This document shows, piece by piece, positions 1 to 6,601 of a stretch of 7,863 nucleotides of DNA (the stretch's first letter is position 1; each line of letters begins with the position of its first letter). Location: contig JAGWOU010000067.1 in the NCBI GenBank assembly GCA_028870815.1, positions 1 to 7,863 on the forward strand, written 5' to 3'. The notes under the pieces are model-generated. The model had not been told where the DNA came from. It worked only from the letters and a program-made list of their open reading frames with translations, and searched no databases. The DNA comes from Rhodospirillales bacterium (GTDB taxonomy: Bacteria > Pseudomonadota > Alphaproteobacteria > Acetobacterales > Acetobacteraceae). The translations under genes were made by a program, and so were the position numbers.

Positions 1-15
1 TATGTATTGCATCTT
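1..15. promoter_or_regulatory. Partial NsrR-like operator, right half, cut by the window edge
   Basis: Bases 5-15 read TATTGCATCTT and match the right half of the NsrR consensus (AAATRCATCTT) at 9 of 11 positions. The left half would lie before the window. NsrR is an iron-sulfur Rrf2-family repressor that releases DNA on contact with NO, and hmp is its most widely conserved target, so a site upstream of this flavohemoglobin gene fits. The call is by eye and only half the site can be seen. The distance to the hmp start (about 220 bases) is long, so a promoter near here would give a long leader. Confidence 0.35.
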
Positions 16-27
16 TTATGTCTATCC

Positions 28-59
28 GCTAAAGAGGTGTACAGGATACCTGTTTTAGC
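28..59. repeat. Imperfect inverted repeat in the hmp leader
   Basis: GCTAAAgAGGT (28-38) pairs with ACCTgtTTTAGC (48-59) with one bulged base, leaving a 9-base loop. Inside it lies a second, offset palindrome, ACAGG-ATA-CCTGT (41-53). It could be an operator, an RNA hairpin in the hmp leader, or the tail of an upstream transcript. No T-run follows, so a standard intrinsic terminator is unlikely. Confidence 0.35.
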
Positions 60-69
60 ACCCATTGTC

Positions 70-177
70 ATGTCAATCGTCGAAGCTTCCTACGAGCCTG
101 ACCTTACCGTCCAGACCGGCTCTCTTAATTTCCCAATTCAGGAAGACCTCTGCCCAGCTCGCTGCACAAGCTTCTGA
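70..177 (+). CDS. Possible 35-codon leader peptide upstream of hmp
   Basis: An ATG at 70 opens a reading frame of 35 codons ending at TGA 175-177. It starts MSIVEASYEPDL and ends CPARCTSF. The composition is protein-like, with mixed polar, acidic and hydrophobic residues and two cysteines near the end, but I recognise no family and see no Shine-Dalgarno sequence before the ATG. It lies in the roughly 240-base region before hmp and in a different frame from it. It could be a leader peptide, a remnant of an older gene, or chance. Confidence 0.2.
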   Translation: MSIVEASYEPDLTVQTGSLNFPIQEDLCPARCTSF

Positions 178-223
178 AGCAGCTAACTCCGGCTGTCCTC
201 CTCTTTCCTGCCACGCCACACCT

Positions 224-230
224 GAAGGAG
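224..230 (+). promoter_or_regulatory. Ribosome binding site that sets the hmp start
   Basis: GAAGGAG lies 8 bases before the ATG at 239. It is one of only two convincing Shine-Dalgarno sequences in the window. It supports starting the flavohemoglobin at 239 although the frame stays open back to a TTG at 65. Confidence 0.75.
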
Positions 231-238
231 CCTGCTTT

Positions 239-1417
239 ATGCTCACTGCCGACCAGACCGCTATCATCAAGGCCACCGTCCCTATCCTGGAAACGGGGGG
301 CGAGGCTTTGACTACGCATTTCTACAAAATCATGCTGGGCGAATATCCGCAGGTGCGGCCACTGTTCAATCAGGCACATCAGGCGAGCGGCGCTCAGCCA
401 CGCGCGCTGGCCAACGGGGTGCTGATTTACGCCAAGAACATCGACCGGCTTCAGGAGCTTGGACCGCTCGCGGCGCAAATCGTCAACAAACACGTAGCAT
501 TGCAGGTGCTGCCCGAGCATTACCCTATCGTTGGCGCCTGCTTGCTGCGTGCAATCCGTGAAGTGCTCGGGGCAGATATCGCTACGGACGCGGTGATCGA
601 TGCCTGGGCAGCGGCTTACCAACAGCTCGCCGATTTGCTGATCGGCGCGGAAAGGGATTTATACGACAAGCTCGTGGCAGCACCCGGCGGCTGGCGTGGC
701 GCGCGCGCGTTCCGTGTTACTCGTAAGCAGGTGGAGAGCACCGAGATCACTTCGTTCCATCTGGAGCCCGCGGATTCTGAGCCTGTGCTCGACTTCACGC
801 CCGGCCAATACCTTGGTTTACGTCTTTTCATCGACGGGCAAGAGGTACGACGCAACTATTCTCTCTCGGCAGCGCCGAACGGTCGTTCCTACCGTATCAG
901 CGTGAAGCGCGAGCCTGGCGGTTTGGCCTCAAATTTTCTGCACGACCAAGTGAAAGAGGGCGATACGCTGGATATTTTTCCACCCGCCGGTGAGTTCGTC
1001 TTACAAGACAGCCCAAGCCCCTTGGTGCTGATTAGCGGGGGCGTTGGCATTACGCCAACTCTCGCCATTGCGGAGGCGACACTGGCGAAGGGAGACCGCG
1101 AGGTGATTTTCCTGCACTACGCCCGCAACCGGAATGCTTATGCCTTTGGCAAGACGCTGGAAGATTGGGCGGCACGGCACGCGAGATTCCGGCATTTCAC
1201 TGTCCTGGAGAACGGTGGCGAGAGTGAGGCGCATGCGCTGGGCCGCCCGGTGATCGAGCATCTGCAAAACTGGCTACCGGCGGAGCTCGATTGCGATGTT
1301 TATTTCCTTGGACCCAAGCCGTTCATGGCTGCCATTAAACGCTTCCTATCGGCCCTTGGCCTGCCGGATACGCGCCGCCGTTACGAGTTCTTCGGGCCGG
1401 AGGAAGCGTTGGATTAA
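239..1417 (+). CDS. hmp: Flavohemoglobin (nitric oxide dioxygenase)
   Basis: This 392-residue cytoplasmic enzyme oxidises NO with O2 and NAD(P)H to nitrate. The length fits the family (about 395-400). Residues 1-140 are the globin: Tyr29 (B10) and Gln53 (E7) line the distal pocket, His85 in NKHVAL is the proximal haem ligand, and Tyr95 in LPEHYP lies nearby. A FAD-binding ferredoxin-reductase domain follows, with RRNYSLS near 204-210 as the flavin motif. The C-terminal NAD domain has GGVGITP near 267-273, YFLGPKPFM, and the terminal YEFFGP. The start at 239 is chosen for its ribosome binding site and because it gives the standard N terminus; the in-frame extension back to 65 resembles no Hmp. 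An NsrR-like half-site lies at the left window edge. The MarR gene follows after 49 bases and may be co-transcribed. No key residue is missing, so the enzyme should be active. Confidence 0.95.
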   Translation: MLTADQTAIIKATVPILETGGEALTTHFYKIMLGEYPQVRPLFNQAHQASGAQPRALANGVLIYAKNIDRLQELGPLAAQIVNKHVALQVLPEHYPIVGACLLRAIREVLGADIATDAVIDAWAAAYQQLADLLIGAERDLYDKLVAAPGGWRGARAFRVTRKQVESTEITSFHLEPADSEPVLDFTPGQYLGLRLFIDGQEVRRNYSLSAAPNGRSYRISVKREPGGLASNFLHDQVKEGDTLDIFPPAGEFVLQDSPSPLVLISGGVGITPTLAIAEATLAKGDREVIFLHYARNRNAYAFGKTLEDWAARHARFRHFTVLENGGESEAHALGRPVIEHLQNWLPAELDCDVYFLGPKPFMAAIKRFLSALGLPDTRRRYEFFGPEEALD

Positions 1418-1466
1418 TGGAGAGCCGCGTATGGTCTTCGGGGCATGCTCGGCCCTACTATGAGCC

Positions 1467-1889
1467 ATGGTGAGACATGACAAGCCCGACGGCTGCCTTT
1501 CGGATAAAGACTACAAGACCTTGGCCGAGATCCGCGCCGCGTTGCGCCGTTTCACGCATTTCAGCGAGAATGCGGCCCGCGCGGCAGGGTTGACACCACA
1601 GCACCACCAAGCCCTCCTCGCCATCAGGGCGGCGCCGGACCATGCTCTGTCTATAGGCGAGCTAGCGGAATTTCTGCTGATTCAGCCCCATAGCGCGAGC
1701 GAACTGGCGGATCGGCTAACCGCATTGGCGCTTGTCAGCCGCCAGCCAGGCACGACTGACCGGCGCATGATACGGTTGCACTTAACGTCATCCGCCGAAA
1801 AGGCGCTGCGCGATTTGTCTCTCGCGCACCGTGATGAGCTGCGCCGGCTTCGGCCTTTGCTGGGGGACATGTTGGCGCGGCTCGAGTAA
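1467..1889 (+). CDS. MarR-family transcriptional regulator
   Basis: A 140-residue winged-helix DNA-binding protein, expected to act as a dimer and usually as a ligand-responsive repressor. N-terminal helices (about 15-55) form the dimerisation region, the helix-turn-helix is near 62-90 (LSIGELAEFLLIQPHSASEL), and the wing carries the MarR-typical DRR at 98-100 followed by MIRLHLT. The C-terminal helix is short. Its only cysteine is Cys10, so a cysteine redox switch of the OhrR type is not obvious. An in-frame TGA at 1461-1463 means the ATG at 1467 is the first possible start; the GTG at 1470 is an alternative, and neither has a good ribosome binding site. It sits between hmp and the CLC gene, and a strong palindrome just downstream, before the CLC gene, is its most obvious candidate operator. 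Ligand unknown. Confidence 0.88.
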   Translation: MVRHDKPDGCLSDKDYKTLAEIRAALRRFTHFSENAARAAGLTPQHHQALLAIRAAPDHALSIGELAEFLLIQPHSASELADRLTALALVSRQPGTTDRRMIRLHLTSSAEKALRDLSLAHRDELRRLRPLLGDMLARLE

Positions 1890-1897
1890 CACTTGAT

Positions 1898-1916
1898 TAT
1901 ATCGTTTTACGATATA
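1898..1916. promoter_or_regulatory. Palindromic candidate operator before the CLC gene
   Basis: TATATCGT-TTT-ACGATATA is an 8-base-arm perfect inverted repeat with a 3-base centre. It lies 8 bases after the MarR stop codon and 10 bases before the CLC start codon. The size and symmetry suit a dimeric winged-helix repressor such as the adjacent MarR protein. It overlaps TATATA (1913-1918), a possible -10 box for the CLC gene. As RNA it would be a weak AT-rich hairpin, so it is unlikely to be a terminator. I found no second copy in the window. Confidence 0.55.
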
Positions 1917-1926
1917 TAGCCATCGC

Positions 1927-3759
1927 ATGCAAACGGACAGTAAGAGCGCGGCCTTGGGCCATGCGGATGGTTTGACGGAAAAGCTCGGTGATTTCACGGC
2001 CGGCCCGCGTGTGCTGGTTATTGCGGCGATGGGCCTGGCCGCTGGAACTGGCGGTGTGGCCGCCGGCTGGCTTTTACTCCATCTCATCGCCTTAGTGACT
2101 TCGGTGGCGTATCTCGGCCGTTTTCCCGTGTCCGGGGGAAACATGCCCTTGCCGCTATGGACCATCTTCGTTCCGGTGGGCGGTGGGCTCATAATCGGAC
2201 TGATGGCGCGCTATGGCAGTGAGAAAATTCGAGGACATGGCATACCGGAGGCGTTGGAGGCCATCATGCTCGGCGGGTCTCGCATGGGGCTGAAGGTTGC
2301 CATATTGAAGCCGATCTCCTCTGCCATTTCCATCGGCACCGGCGGGCCTTTCGGCGCGGAAGGGCCGATCATCATGACCGGCGGCGCTATTGGCTCGCTC
2401 TTTGCGCAATTTTTCGCGTTGACCGATATGGAACGCAAAACCTTGCTAGTGGCCGGTGCTTGTGCCGGCATGACCGCTGTTTTCGGCACGCCCGTGGCTG
2501 CGATACTTCTCGCAATCGAACTTTTGCTGTTCGAACTCAAGCCGCGTAGCGTGCTGCCCGTGGCCATTGCCTGCATTACCGCTGCCATTGAGCGGCGTTA
2601 TCTGCTCACTCAGGCGCCCCTCTTCCCCTATACCGGTGGCGTGACAGTAGATCCGCTGCATGGCGCTGCCTGGGCCGGGATAGGTCTCGCTGCAGGGTTC
2701 GGCTCCGCGATACTCACGGCGATGGTTTATGCCACCGAGGATTGGTTCACTCGCTTAAGTCTGCATTGGATGTGGTGGCCTGCCTTGGGCGGTATCGCGG
2801 TTGGCGTAGGCGGGCTAATTGATTCCCGCGCGCTCGGTGTTGGTTATTCAGACATTGCACAACTGCTCGCCGGACAAGTGGCAGGCCTGTCCGCGCTTCG
2901 GCTCATGACTGTGAAAGCCGCCATCTGGTCGGTGGCTCTGGGGTCGGGCACCTCCGGCGGCGTACTTGCCCCGCTGCTGATTATTGGCGGGGGCCTTGGC
3001 GCCGTTTTCACCCCATGGCTGCCTGCTGCCGCGCCGGGTTTTTGGGCCGTGCTCGGCATGGCGGCGATGATGGGAGGAACCATGCGCGCCCCGCTAACGG
3101 CGACGATATTTGCGGTAGAACTCACGGGAAATCATGAGGTCCTGCTGCCGGTCATCACCGCCTGCATGGCGAGTTATGCTGTGACGGTTCTGGTTATGAA
3201 ACGCTCGATCCTTACAGAAAAACTGGCGCGGCGCGGGCACCATGTCACTCGGGAATACAGCGTCGATCTGGCCTCACTGGCGCGTGTGCGCGAGATCATG
3301 GCCAATCCTGTCGAGACGTTGAATTCAGATTTTACCATCGGTCAAACGATCGATTTCTTTCTTGACCCGGAAAATCGGCATCGGGCCTATCCCGTCATCG
3401 ACGCTCAGGGGCGGCTAACTGGGTTGGTATCCCGCCCTGATATACTCAGCTGGATCGGAAAGAATATGCCAAGGGAGTGTCCGCTTGCTGATTTCTTTGC
3501 TCATATTGAGACACCAACGGCGGCGCCTGACGAAACAATTTCTGTAGTGGCGGTGAGGATGATGACTCAGCAAGCTCCTCGACTTCCGGTTATCGACCCG
3601 CAAACGCGTGAGCTACTTGGCATTGTTTCGCGCGGCGATCTGATCAAGCTGCGCTGGCGCGAATTCAAGGCAGAATCCCGGCGTGAGGCGCATTTCAGGC
3701 GGAGGCGCAAAGATGGCCCGCTTAAGGCGAGGGAGCCCGACCAAACCTTCTCGAGGTAG
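1927..3759 (+). CDS. CLC-family anion channel/transporter with tandem CBS domains
   Basis: A 610-residue inner-membrane protein that moves chloride or a similar anion such as nitrate, by uniport or by proton exchange. Residues 25-430 form the CLC core: GHGIPEA (103-109), GAEGP (143-147) with gating Glu145, GTPVAAILLAIE (187-198), and GTSGGVLAP (341-349). Two CBS domains follow (about 453-510 and 518-580), which in this family often bind adenine nucleotides, then a basic tail (RREAHFRRRRK). Compared with E. coli ClcA, the chloride-coordinating Ser107 is His104, the internal proton Glu203 appears as Leu199, and the Tyr445 position appears as Leu, so transport mode and ion selectivity cannot be assumed. 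The ATG at 1927 has no Shine-Dalgarno sequence, and a TATATA element at 1913-1918 would put the transcript start near the ATG, so a leaderless mRNA is possible. The upstream palindrome suggests repression by the MarR neighbour. Confidence 0.9.
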   Translation: MQTDSKSAALGHADGLTEKLGDFTAGPRVLVIAAMGLAAGTGGVAAGWLLLHLIALVTSVAYLGRFPVSGGNMPLPLWTIFVPVGGGLIIGLMARYGSEKIRGHGIPEALEAIMLGGSRMGLKVAILKPISSAISIGTGGPFGAEGPIIMTGGAIGSLFAQFFALTDMERKTLLVAGACAGMTAVFGTPVAAILLAIELLLFELKPRSVLPVAIACITAAIERRYLLTQAPLFPYTGGVTVDPLHGAAWAGIGLAAGFGSAILTAMVYATEDWFTRLSLHWMWWPALGGIAVGVGGLIDSRALGVGYSDIAQLLAGQVAGLSALRLMTVKAAIWSVALGSGTSGGVLAPLLIIGGGLGAVFTPWLPAAAPGFWAVLGMAAMMGGTMRAPLTATIFAVELTGNHEVLLPVITACMASYAVTVLVMKRSILTEKLARRGHHVTREYSVDLASLARVREIMANPVETLNSDFTIGQTIDFFLDPENRHRAYPVIDAQGRLTGLVSRPDILSWIGKNMPRECPLADFFAHIETPTAAPDETISVVAVRMMTQQAPRLPVIDPQTRELLGIVSRGDLIKLRWREFKAESRREAHFRRRRKDGPLKAREPDQTFSR

Positions 3760-3762
3760 GCG

Positions 3763-3779
3763 GCGGGACGGCTGCCCGC
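3763..3779 (+). terminator. Weak stem-loop after the CLC gene
   Basis: GCGGG (3763-3767) pairs with CCCGC (3775-3779) across a 7-base loop, starting 4 bases after the CLC stop codon. No T-run follows, so it is a poor intrinsic terminator. It may still separate the CLC transcript from the efflux cluster, which has its own promoter-like region just downstream. Confidence 0.25.
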
Positions 3780-3791
3780 ACGGTAATGCAC

Positions 3792-3818
3792 TTGCGCGCA
3801 TTTTCAGTTCGCTATAAA
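3792..3818 (+). promoter_or_regulatory. Candidate promoter of the DUF1656-MFP-NodT cluster
   Basis: A -10-like TATAAA (3813-3818) matches the sigma-70 consensus at five of six bases. A weak -35 TTGCGC (3792-3797) lies 15 bases upstream. The expected transcript start is near 3825, about 135 bases before the DUF1656 start. The surrounding stretch (3800-3850) is clearly more AT-rich than the coding regions on either side. The NsrR-like site at 3817-3839 overlaps the -10 and the start point. Confidence 0.4.
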
Positions 3819-3839
3819 GATGTATTTCATATGCAGTGT
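3817..3839. promoter_or_regulatory. NsrR-like operator in the efflux-cluster promoter
   Basis: The left half AAGATGTATTT (3817-3827) matches the NsrR half-site AAGATGYATTT at all 11 positions. After a one-base spacer (C3828) the right half ATATGCAGTGT (3829-3839) matches AAATRCATCTT at 7 of 11. Overall 18 of 22 defined positions agree. The site overlaps the -10 box and the expected start point, the place where a repressor would block transcription. NsrR relieves repression on NO, so this would link the cluster to the same signal as hmp. This is an eye match; the protein is not encoded here. Confidence 0.45.
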
Positions 3840-3959
3840 ATGGTGGCTTCATGTGTGTCCCTAAACAATCAAATAGACGCCTTGGCCGCGTAGTCATCCG
3901 CGCAAGCAGCGAAAAGGCCGGTGCCCACGAGGCGATTGTTCACGTCGCGGCAGGCCACG

Positions 3960-4184
3960 ATGATTGAACAGCTTAATATCTTCGGCGGATTTGTGTCCCT
4001 TGGGCTTGCCGTGGCCATTATTGCCGGCATCCTCACTTTGGTTGCACATGTCGTGCTGCAACGACTCCGTATTGATCGCTTTTTCTGGCGACCCATCCTG
4101 CTCGACCTTACGCTCTTCCTTTCATTCTGGTGGGGGCTTTCCATTATGGTCAATCGGTTTTTACCTTTGTTGATTGCACGCTGA
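3960..4184 (+). CDS. DUF1656 small membrane protein (AaeX/YdhI-like)
   Basis: A 74-residue inner-membrane protein with two hydrophobic segments (about 9-32 and 47-63) and a short basic loop between them. The N terminus MIEQLNIFGGFVS and the loop FFWRPILLDLTLF are typical of DUF1656 (usual form INIFG..., then WHPxLxDLxLF). These proteins are nearly always encoded with an AaeA-type fusion protein and a FUSC/AaeB pump; their exact role is unknown. I chose ATG 3960 over the in-frame ATG at 3921 because the family begins at this point and the extra 13 residues are polar and basic. The ribosome binding site is weak. The stop is 2 bases before the next gene's ATG, so translation is probably coupled. 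Confidence 0.88.
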   Translation: MIEQLNIFGGFVSLGLAVAIIAGILTLVAHVVLQRLRIDRFFWRPILLDLTLFLSFWWGLSIMVNRFLPLLIAR

Positions 4185-4186
4185 CC

Positions 4187-5083
4187 ATGAACCGTGAACA
4201 TCTTGTCAAAGCATTCTCCACCTTCCTGCTGCTGATCATCGCGGCGGTCTTAATCGTGGCACTTTGGATACGTTATCAGATCCAGCCTACGACCCGCGAC
4301 GGCAAGGTTGCGGCGGATATTGTTCAGGTTACACCTGATGTCAGCGGATGGATCACCAGCGTTAATGTGCATGACAATGAGACCGTTAAAAAAGGCCAAC
4401 CCCTGCTAACGATCGATCAGTCACGCTATCAGCTTGCCCTGGCACAGGCACATGCGGCGCTTGACAGCCAGAGGATCGCCTTGGCCCAGGCCAACCGCGA
4501 TGATCGTCGCAACCATGCGCTTTCCACGCTGGTCGATACCGAAACCATCGAAAAGGGAGAGGAGAAGGTTGGCTTATTGCAGAGTGCCGTAGCCAATGCC
4601 CAAGCAGCGCTGAGTCTCGCGCAGTTGAATCTCGCCCGCACGGTTCTGCGCGCGCCGGTCGATGGGGTTATCTCTAACATGACTCTGCAGCCTGGAGACT
4701 ATCTGACTTCCGGTAAGGAGGCTTTTGCGTTGGTCGATACGGCGTCCCTCCGGATTGAAGGGTATTTCGTGGAAACCAAAATCCCCGCCATCAACATTGG
4801 CGACAAGGCAGATGTACGGCTGATGGGCGTGGCCGGGGTAATCCATGGGCATGTCGAAAGCATTGCCGCCGGGATCGTGGACCGGGAGCGCGACAAAAGC
4901 GCAAACATGCTCGACAATATCCAACCGGAATATACCTATGTGCGTTTGGCCCAGCGCATTCCCGTCAGAATCGCGATCGATCAGGTGCCCAAAGGTATCC
5001 GGTTGATCGCCGGTCAAACGGCCTCGGTTGAAATTCTGCCCCACCCTGGCGAAGCCGCTGAGCAGAGGAGCTGGCCGTGGTAG
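4187..5083 (+). CDS. AaeA/EmrA-type membrane fusion (HlyD-family) protein
   Basis: A 298-residue periplasmic adaptor anchored by one N-terminal membrane segment (about 9-28), linking an inner-membrane pump to the outer-membrane channel. The first half of the lipoyl domain is near 42-80 (VQVTPDVSGWITSVNVHDNETVKKGQ). A helical hairpin follows (about 82-150), short and rich in Ala, Gln and Leu. The second lipoyl half is at 151-185 (TVLRAPVDGVISN), and then a beta-barrel. YVRLAQRIPVRI (251-262) is a hallmark of the AaeA (p-hydroxybenzoate/fusaric-acid efflux) branch. The start at ATG 4187, 2 bases after the DUF1656 stop, is preferred to an upstream in-frame ATG at 4130 that lies inside DUF1656. 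The 3' end overlaps the NodT start by 7 bases. AaeA relatives export aromatic carboxylic acids; the substrate here is unknown. Confidence 0.9.
   Translation: MNREHLVKAFSTFLLLIIAAVLIVALWIRYQIQPTTRDGKVAADIVQVTPDVSGWITSVNVHDNETVKKGQPLLTIDQSRYQLALAQAHAALDSQRIALAQANRDDRRNHALSTLVDTETIEKGEEKVGLLQSAVANAQAALSLAQLNLARTVLRAPVDGVISNMTLQPGDYLTSGKEAFALVDTASLRIEGYFVETKIPAINIGDKADVRLMGVAGVIHGHVESIAAGIVDRERDKSANMLDNIQPEYTYVRLAQRIPVRIAIDQVPKGIRLIAGQTASVEILPHPGEAAEQRSWPW
5064..5070 (+). promoter_or_regulatory. Ribosome binding site deciding the GTG start of the NodT gene
   Basis: AGAGGAG lies 6 bases before GTG 5077, inside the end of the fusion-protein gene. It supports the GTG as the start and places it before a complete lipoprotein signal peptide. 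Confidence 0.75.
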
Positions 5084-6537
5084 CCGGTCACGCCTGGCGC
5101 CTTTGCACATCGCTGGCGATATTGCTGCTGGCTGGCTGCACGGTGGGCCCAAATTACAAGCTGCCCCGCACAGCGATGATGAACAACCCCGCCGCGCAGG
5201 CCAACTTCCTGGCTGACAACACAGCTACGCAAATTGCAAACCCGCCTGACAATTGGTGGCATTTATATGATGATCCAACGCTTGACGTCTTAGTGCAGCA
5301 CGCCTTCGCCGCTAACACAAACCTGCGGGTGGCCCAGGCGAATCTGGAAAGCGCCTACGCATTGCTGGCAGCGGCAAAAGCCGGGCGGGAAGCCAGCGTT
5401 ACCACCAGCGACTCCACGGATTATGGTCAGAGATCGGCGCAAGCTGTCTTGAGCAAAATCCCCGCAGCGCAACTGGAGCGCTATAATGTCGGCATCACCG
5501 TCAGCTACGATGCCGATCTGTTCGGCGGTATCCGCCGTGGCATAGAGGCGGCGAACGACGACAGCCAGGCCGCCGAAGACGCGCGCGATCTTGTGAAGGT
5601 GAGCGTCGCCGCTGAAACCACGCGTGCTTACGCCGACATCTGTGATGACGGCAACCAGCTCGCAGCACTCCGCCACGCTATCGCGCTGCAAAATCAATCA
5701 TTGGCTTTTGTGCGCCTGCTGCATGAAAATGGCCGCGCAACGAGCTTTGATGTGGCCGGGGCTCAGGCCCAGCTTGAGACTCTGCAATCCAAATTGCCGC
5801 CGCTGCAAGCCGCGCAGACCAACGCCGCTTATCGCCTCGCGGCGCTAATGGGCGAACCGCCCGAGTCCTATGATCCAACATGGCTCGCCTGCCAGCAGCC
5901 CCTGGTGCTGCACACCCTCCTTCCTGTTGGTGACGGGAAAAGCCTGTTGAACCGGCGGCCTGACGTGCGTGAGGCTGAGCGCCGCCTGGCCGCCGCCACC
6001 GCGCGCGTGGGCCAGGCCGAGGCCAAACTTTACCCTGACTTCAAGCTGGGCGGTGCCGTGGGGTCCACCGGTGCTGCCTTCGATGCATTCGCACCCGTGA
6101 CCAATCTGTTTAACCTTGGGCCATCGGTCAGTTGGGATTTGAATCAAAGCGCCATCCGCGCGCATATCGCGCAGGCCAAGGCCCAGGTGCAAGCCCGCCA
6201 GGCCGCGTTCGATGGCACGGTGCTTGTCGCATTGCAGGAAGCCCAGAGCGCGATTACCTCCTATGAGTCTGAGCTCGACCAAGCGGCCAGCGTGACTGAT
6301 GCCAGGAATTTGGCCGCGCAGGTAGCGGCCGACATGACTGCATTACGTGAAGGAGGCAGAGTGAATGCGCTTATGCAACTTGGCGCGGACCAGAAACTCG
6401 CTGCTGCGAACATAGAAGTGGCCAATTTGCAAACAAAAATCAACGACAGCCAAATCGCCTTGTTCTACGCGCTGGGAGGCGGTTGGGGCAACACCAACCT
6501 TGCCTCTGCCTCCACTTCTCCTGGCCAGCCACAATGA
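5077..6537 (+). CDS. NodT-family outer-membrane efflux lipoprotein
   Basis: A 486-residue outer-membrane factor expected to form a trimeric TolC-like exit duct. The signal peptide ends in the lipobox LLAGC, with Cys21 as the lipid-modified residue, followed by TVGPNYKLP, the usual NodT/OprM N-terminal motif. WWHLYDDPTLDVLV (60-73) starts the first outer-membrane-efflux repeat. The second repeat holds NRRPDVREAERRLAAA (292-307) and the C-terminal FYALGGGW, both standard for the family. It starts with GTG, backed by a ribosome binding site at 5064, and overlaps the fusion-protein gene by 7 bases, so the two are translated as a unit. With the upstream fusion protein it supplies two of the three parts of a tripartite pump. 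Length and motifs show no damage. Confidence 0.92.
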   Translation: MVAGHAWRLCTSLAILLLAGCTVGPNYKLPRTAMMNNPAAQANFLADNTATQIANPPDNWWHLYDDPTLDVLVQHAFAANTNLRVAQANLESAYALLAAAKAGREASVTTSDSTDYGQRSAQAVLSKIPAAQLERYNVGITVSYDADLFGGIRRGIEAANDDSQAAEDARDLVKVSVAAETTRAYADICDDGNQLAALRHAIALQNQSLAFVRLLHENGRATSFDVAGAQAQLETLQSKLPPLQAAQTNAAYRLAALMGEPPESYDPTWLACQQPLVLHTLLPVGDGKSLLNRRPDVREAERRLAAATARVGQAEAKLYPDFKLGGAVGSTGAAFDAFAPVTNLFNLGPSVSWDLNQSAIRAHIAQAKAQVQARQAAFDGTVLVALQEAQSAITSYESELDQAASVTDARNLAAQVAADMTALREGGRVNALMQLGADQKLAAANIEVANLQTKINDSQIALFYALGGGWGNTNLASASTSPGQPQ

Positions 6538-6601
6538 AACCTGACGCATCAAGAGTAGACGGCCTGTCTTTCATTCCGTTCCAACTGCGGCGTAAATCAT
6601 A

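Noticed and set aside
65..96. Sigma-70-like promoter with TTGTCA at 65-70
   Set aside because: The -35 resembles the consensus, but the nearest -10 candidate (TACGAG, 91-96) matches only three of six bases with a 20-base spacer.
65..238. N-terminal extension of the flavohemoglobin from a TTG at 65
   Set aside because: The 58 extra residues do not resemble any Hmp N terminus, whereas ATG 239 has a good ribosome binding site and gives the standard globin start and length.
3921..3959. Longer start for the DUF1656 protein
   Set aside because: The 13 added residues are polar and basic and have no counterpart in the family, which begins with the segment at 3960.
4130..4186. Longer start for the membrane fusion protein
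   Set aside because: The added 19 residues lie inside the DUF1656 gene in another frame and would displace the N-terminal membrane anchor from the start. ATG 4187 directly after the DUF1656 stop fits coupled translation.
6538..6601. Separate promoter or NsrR-like site before the HPP gene
   Set aside because: I see no convincing -10/-35 pair, terminator or palindrome in these 64 bases.
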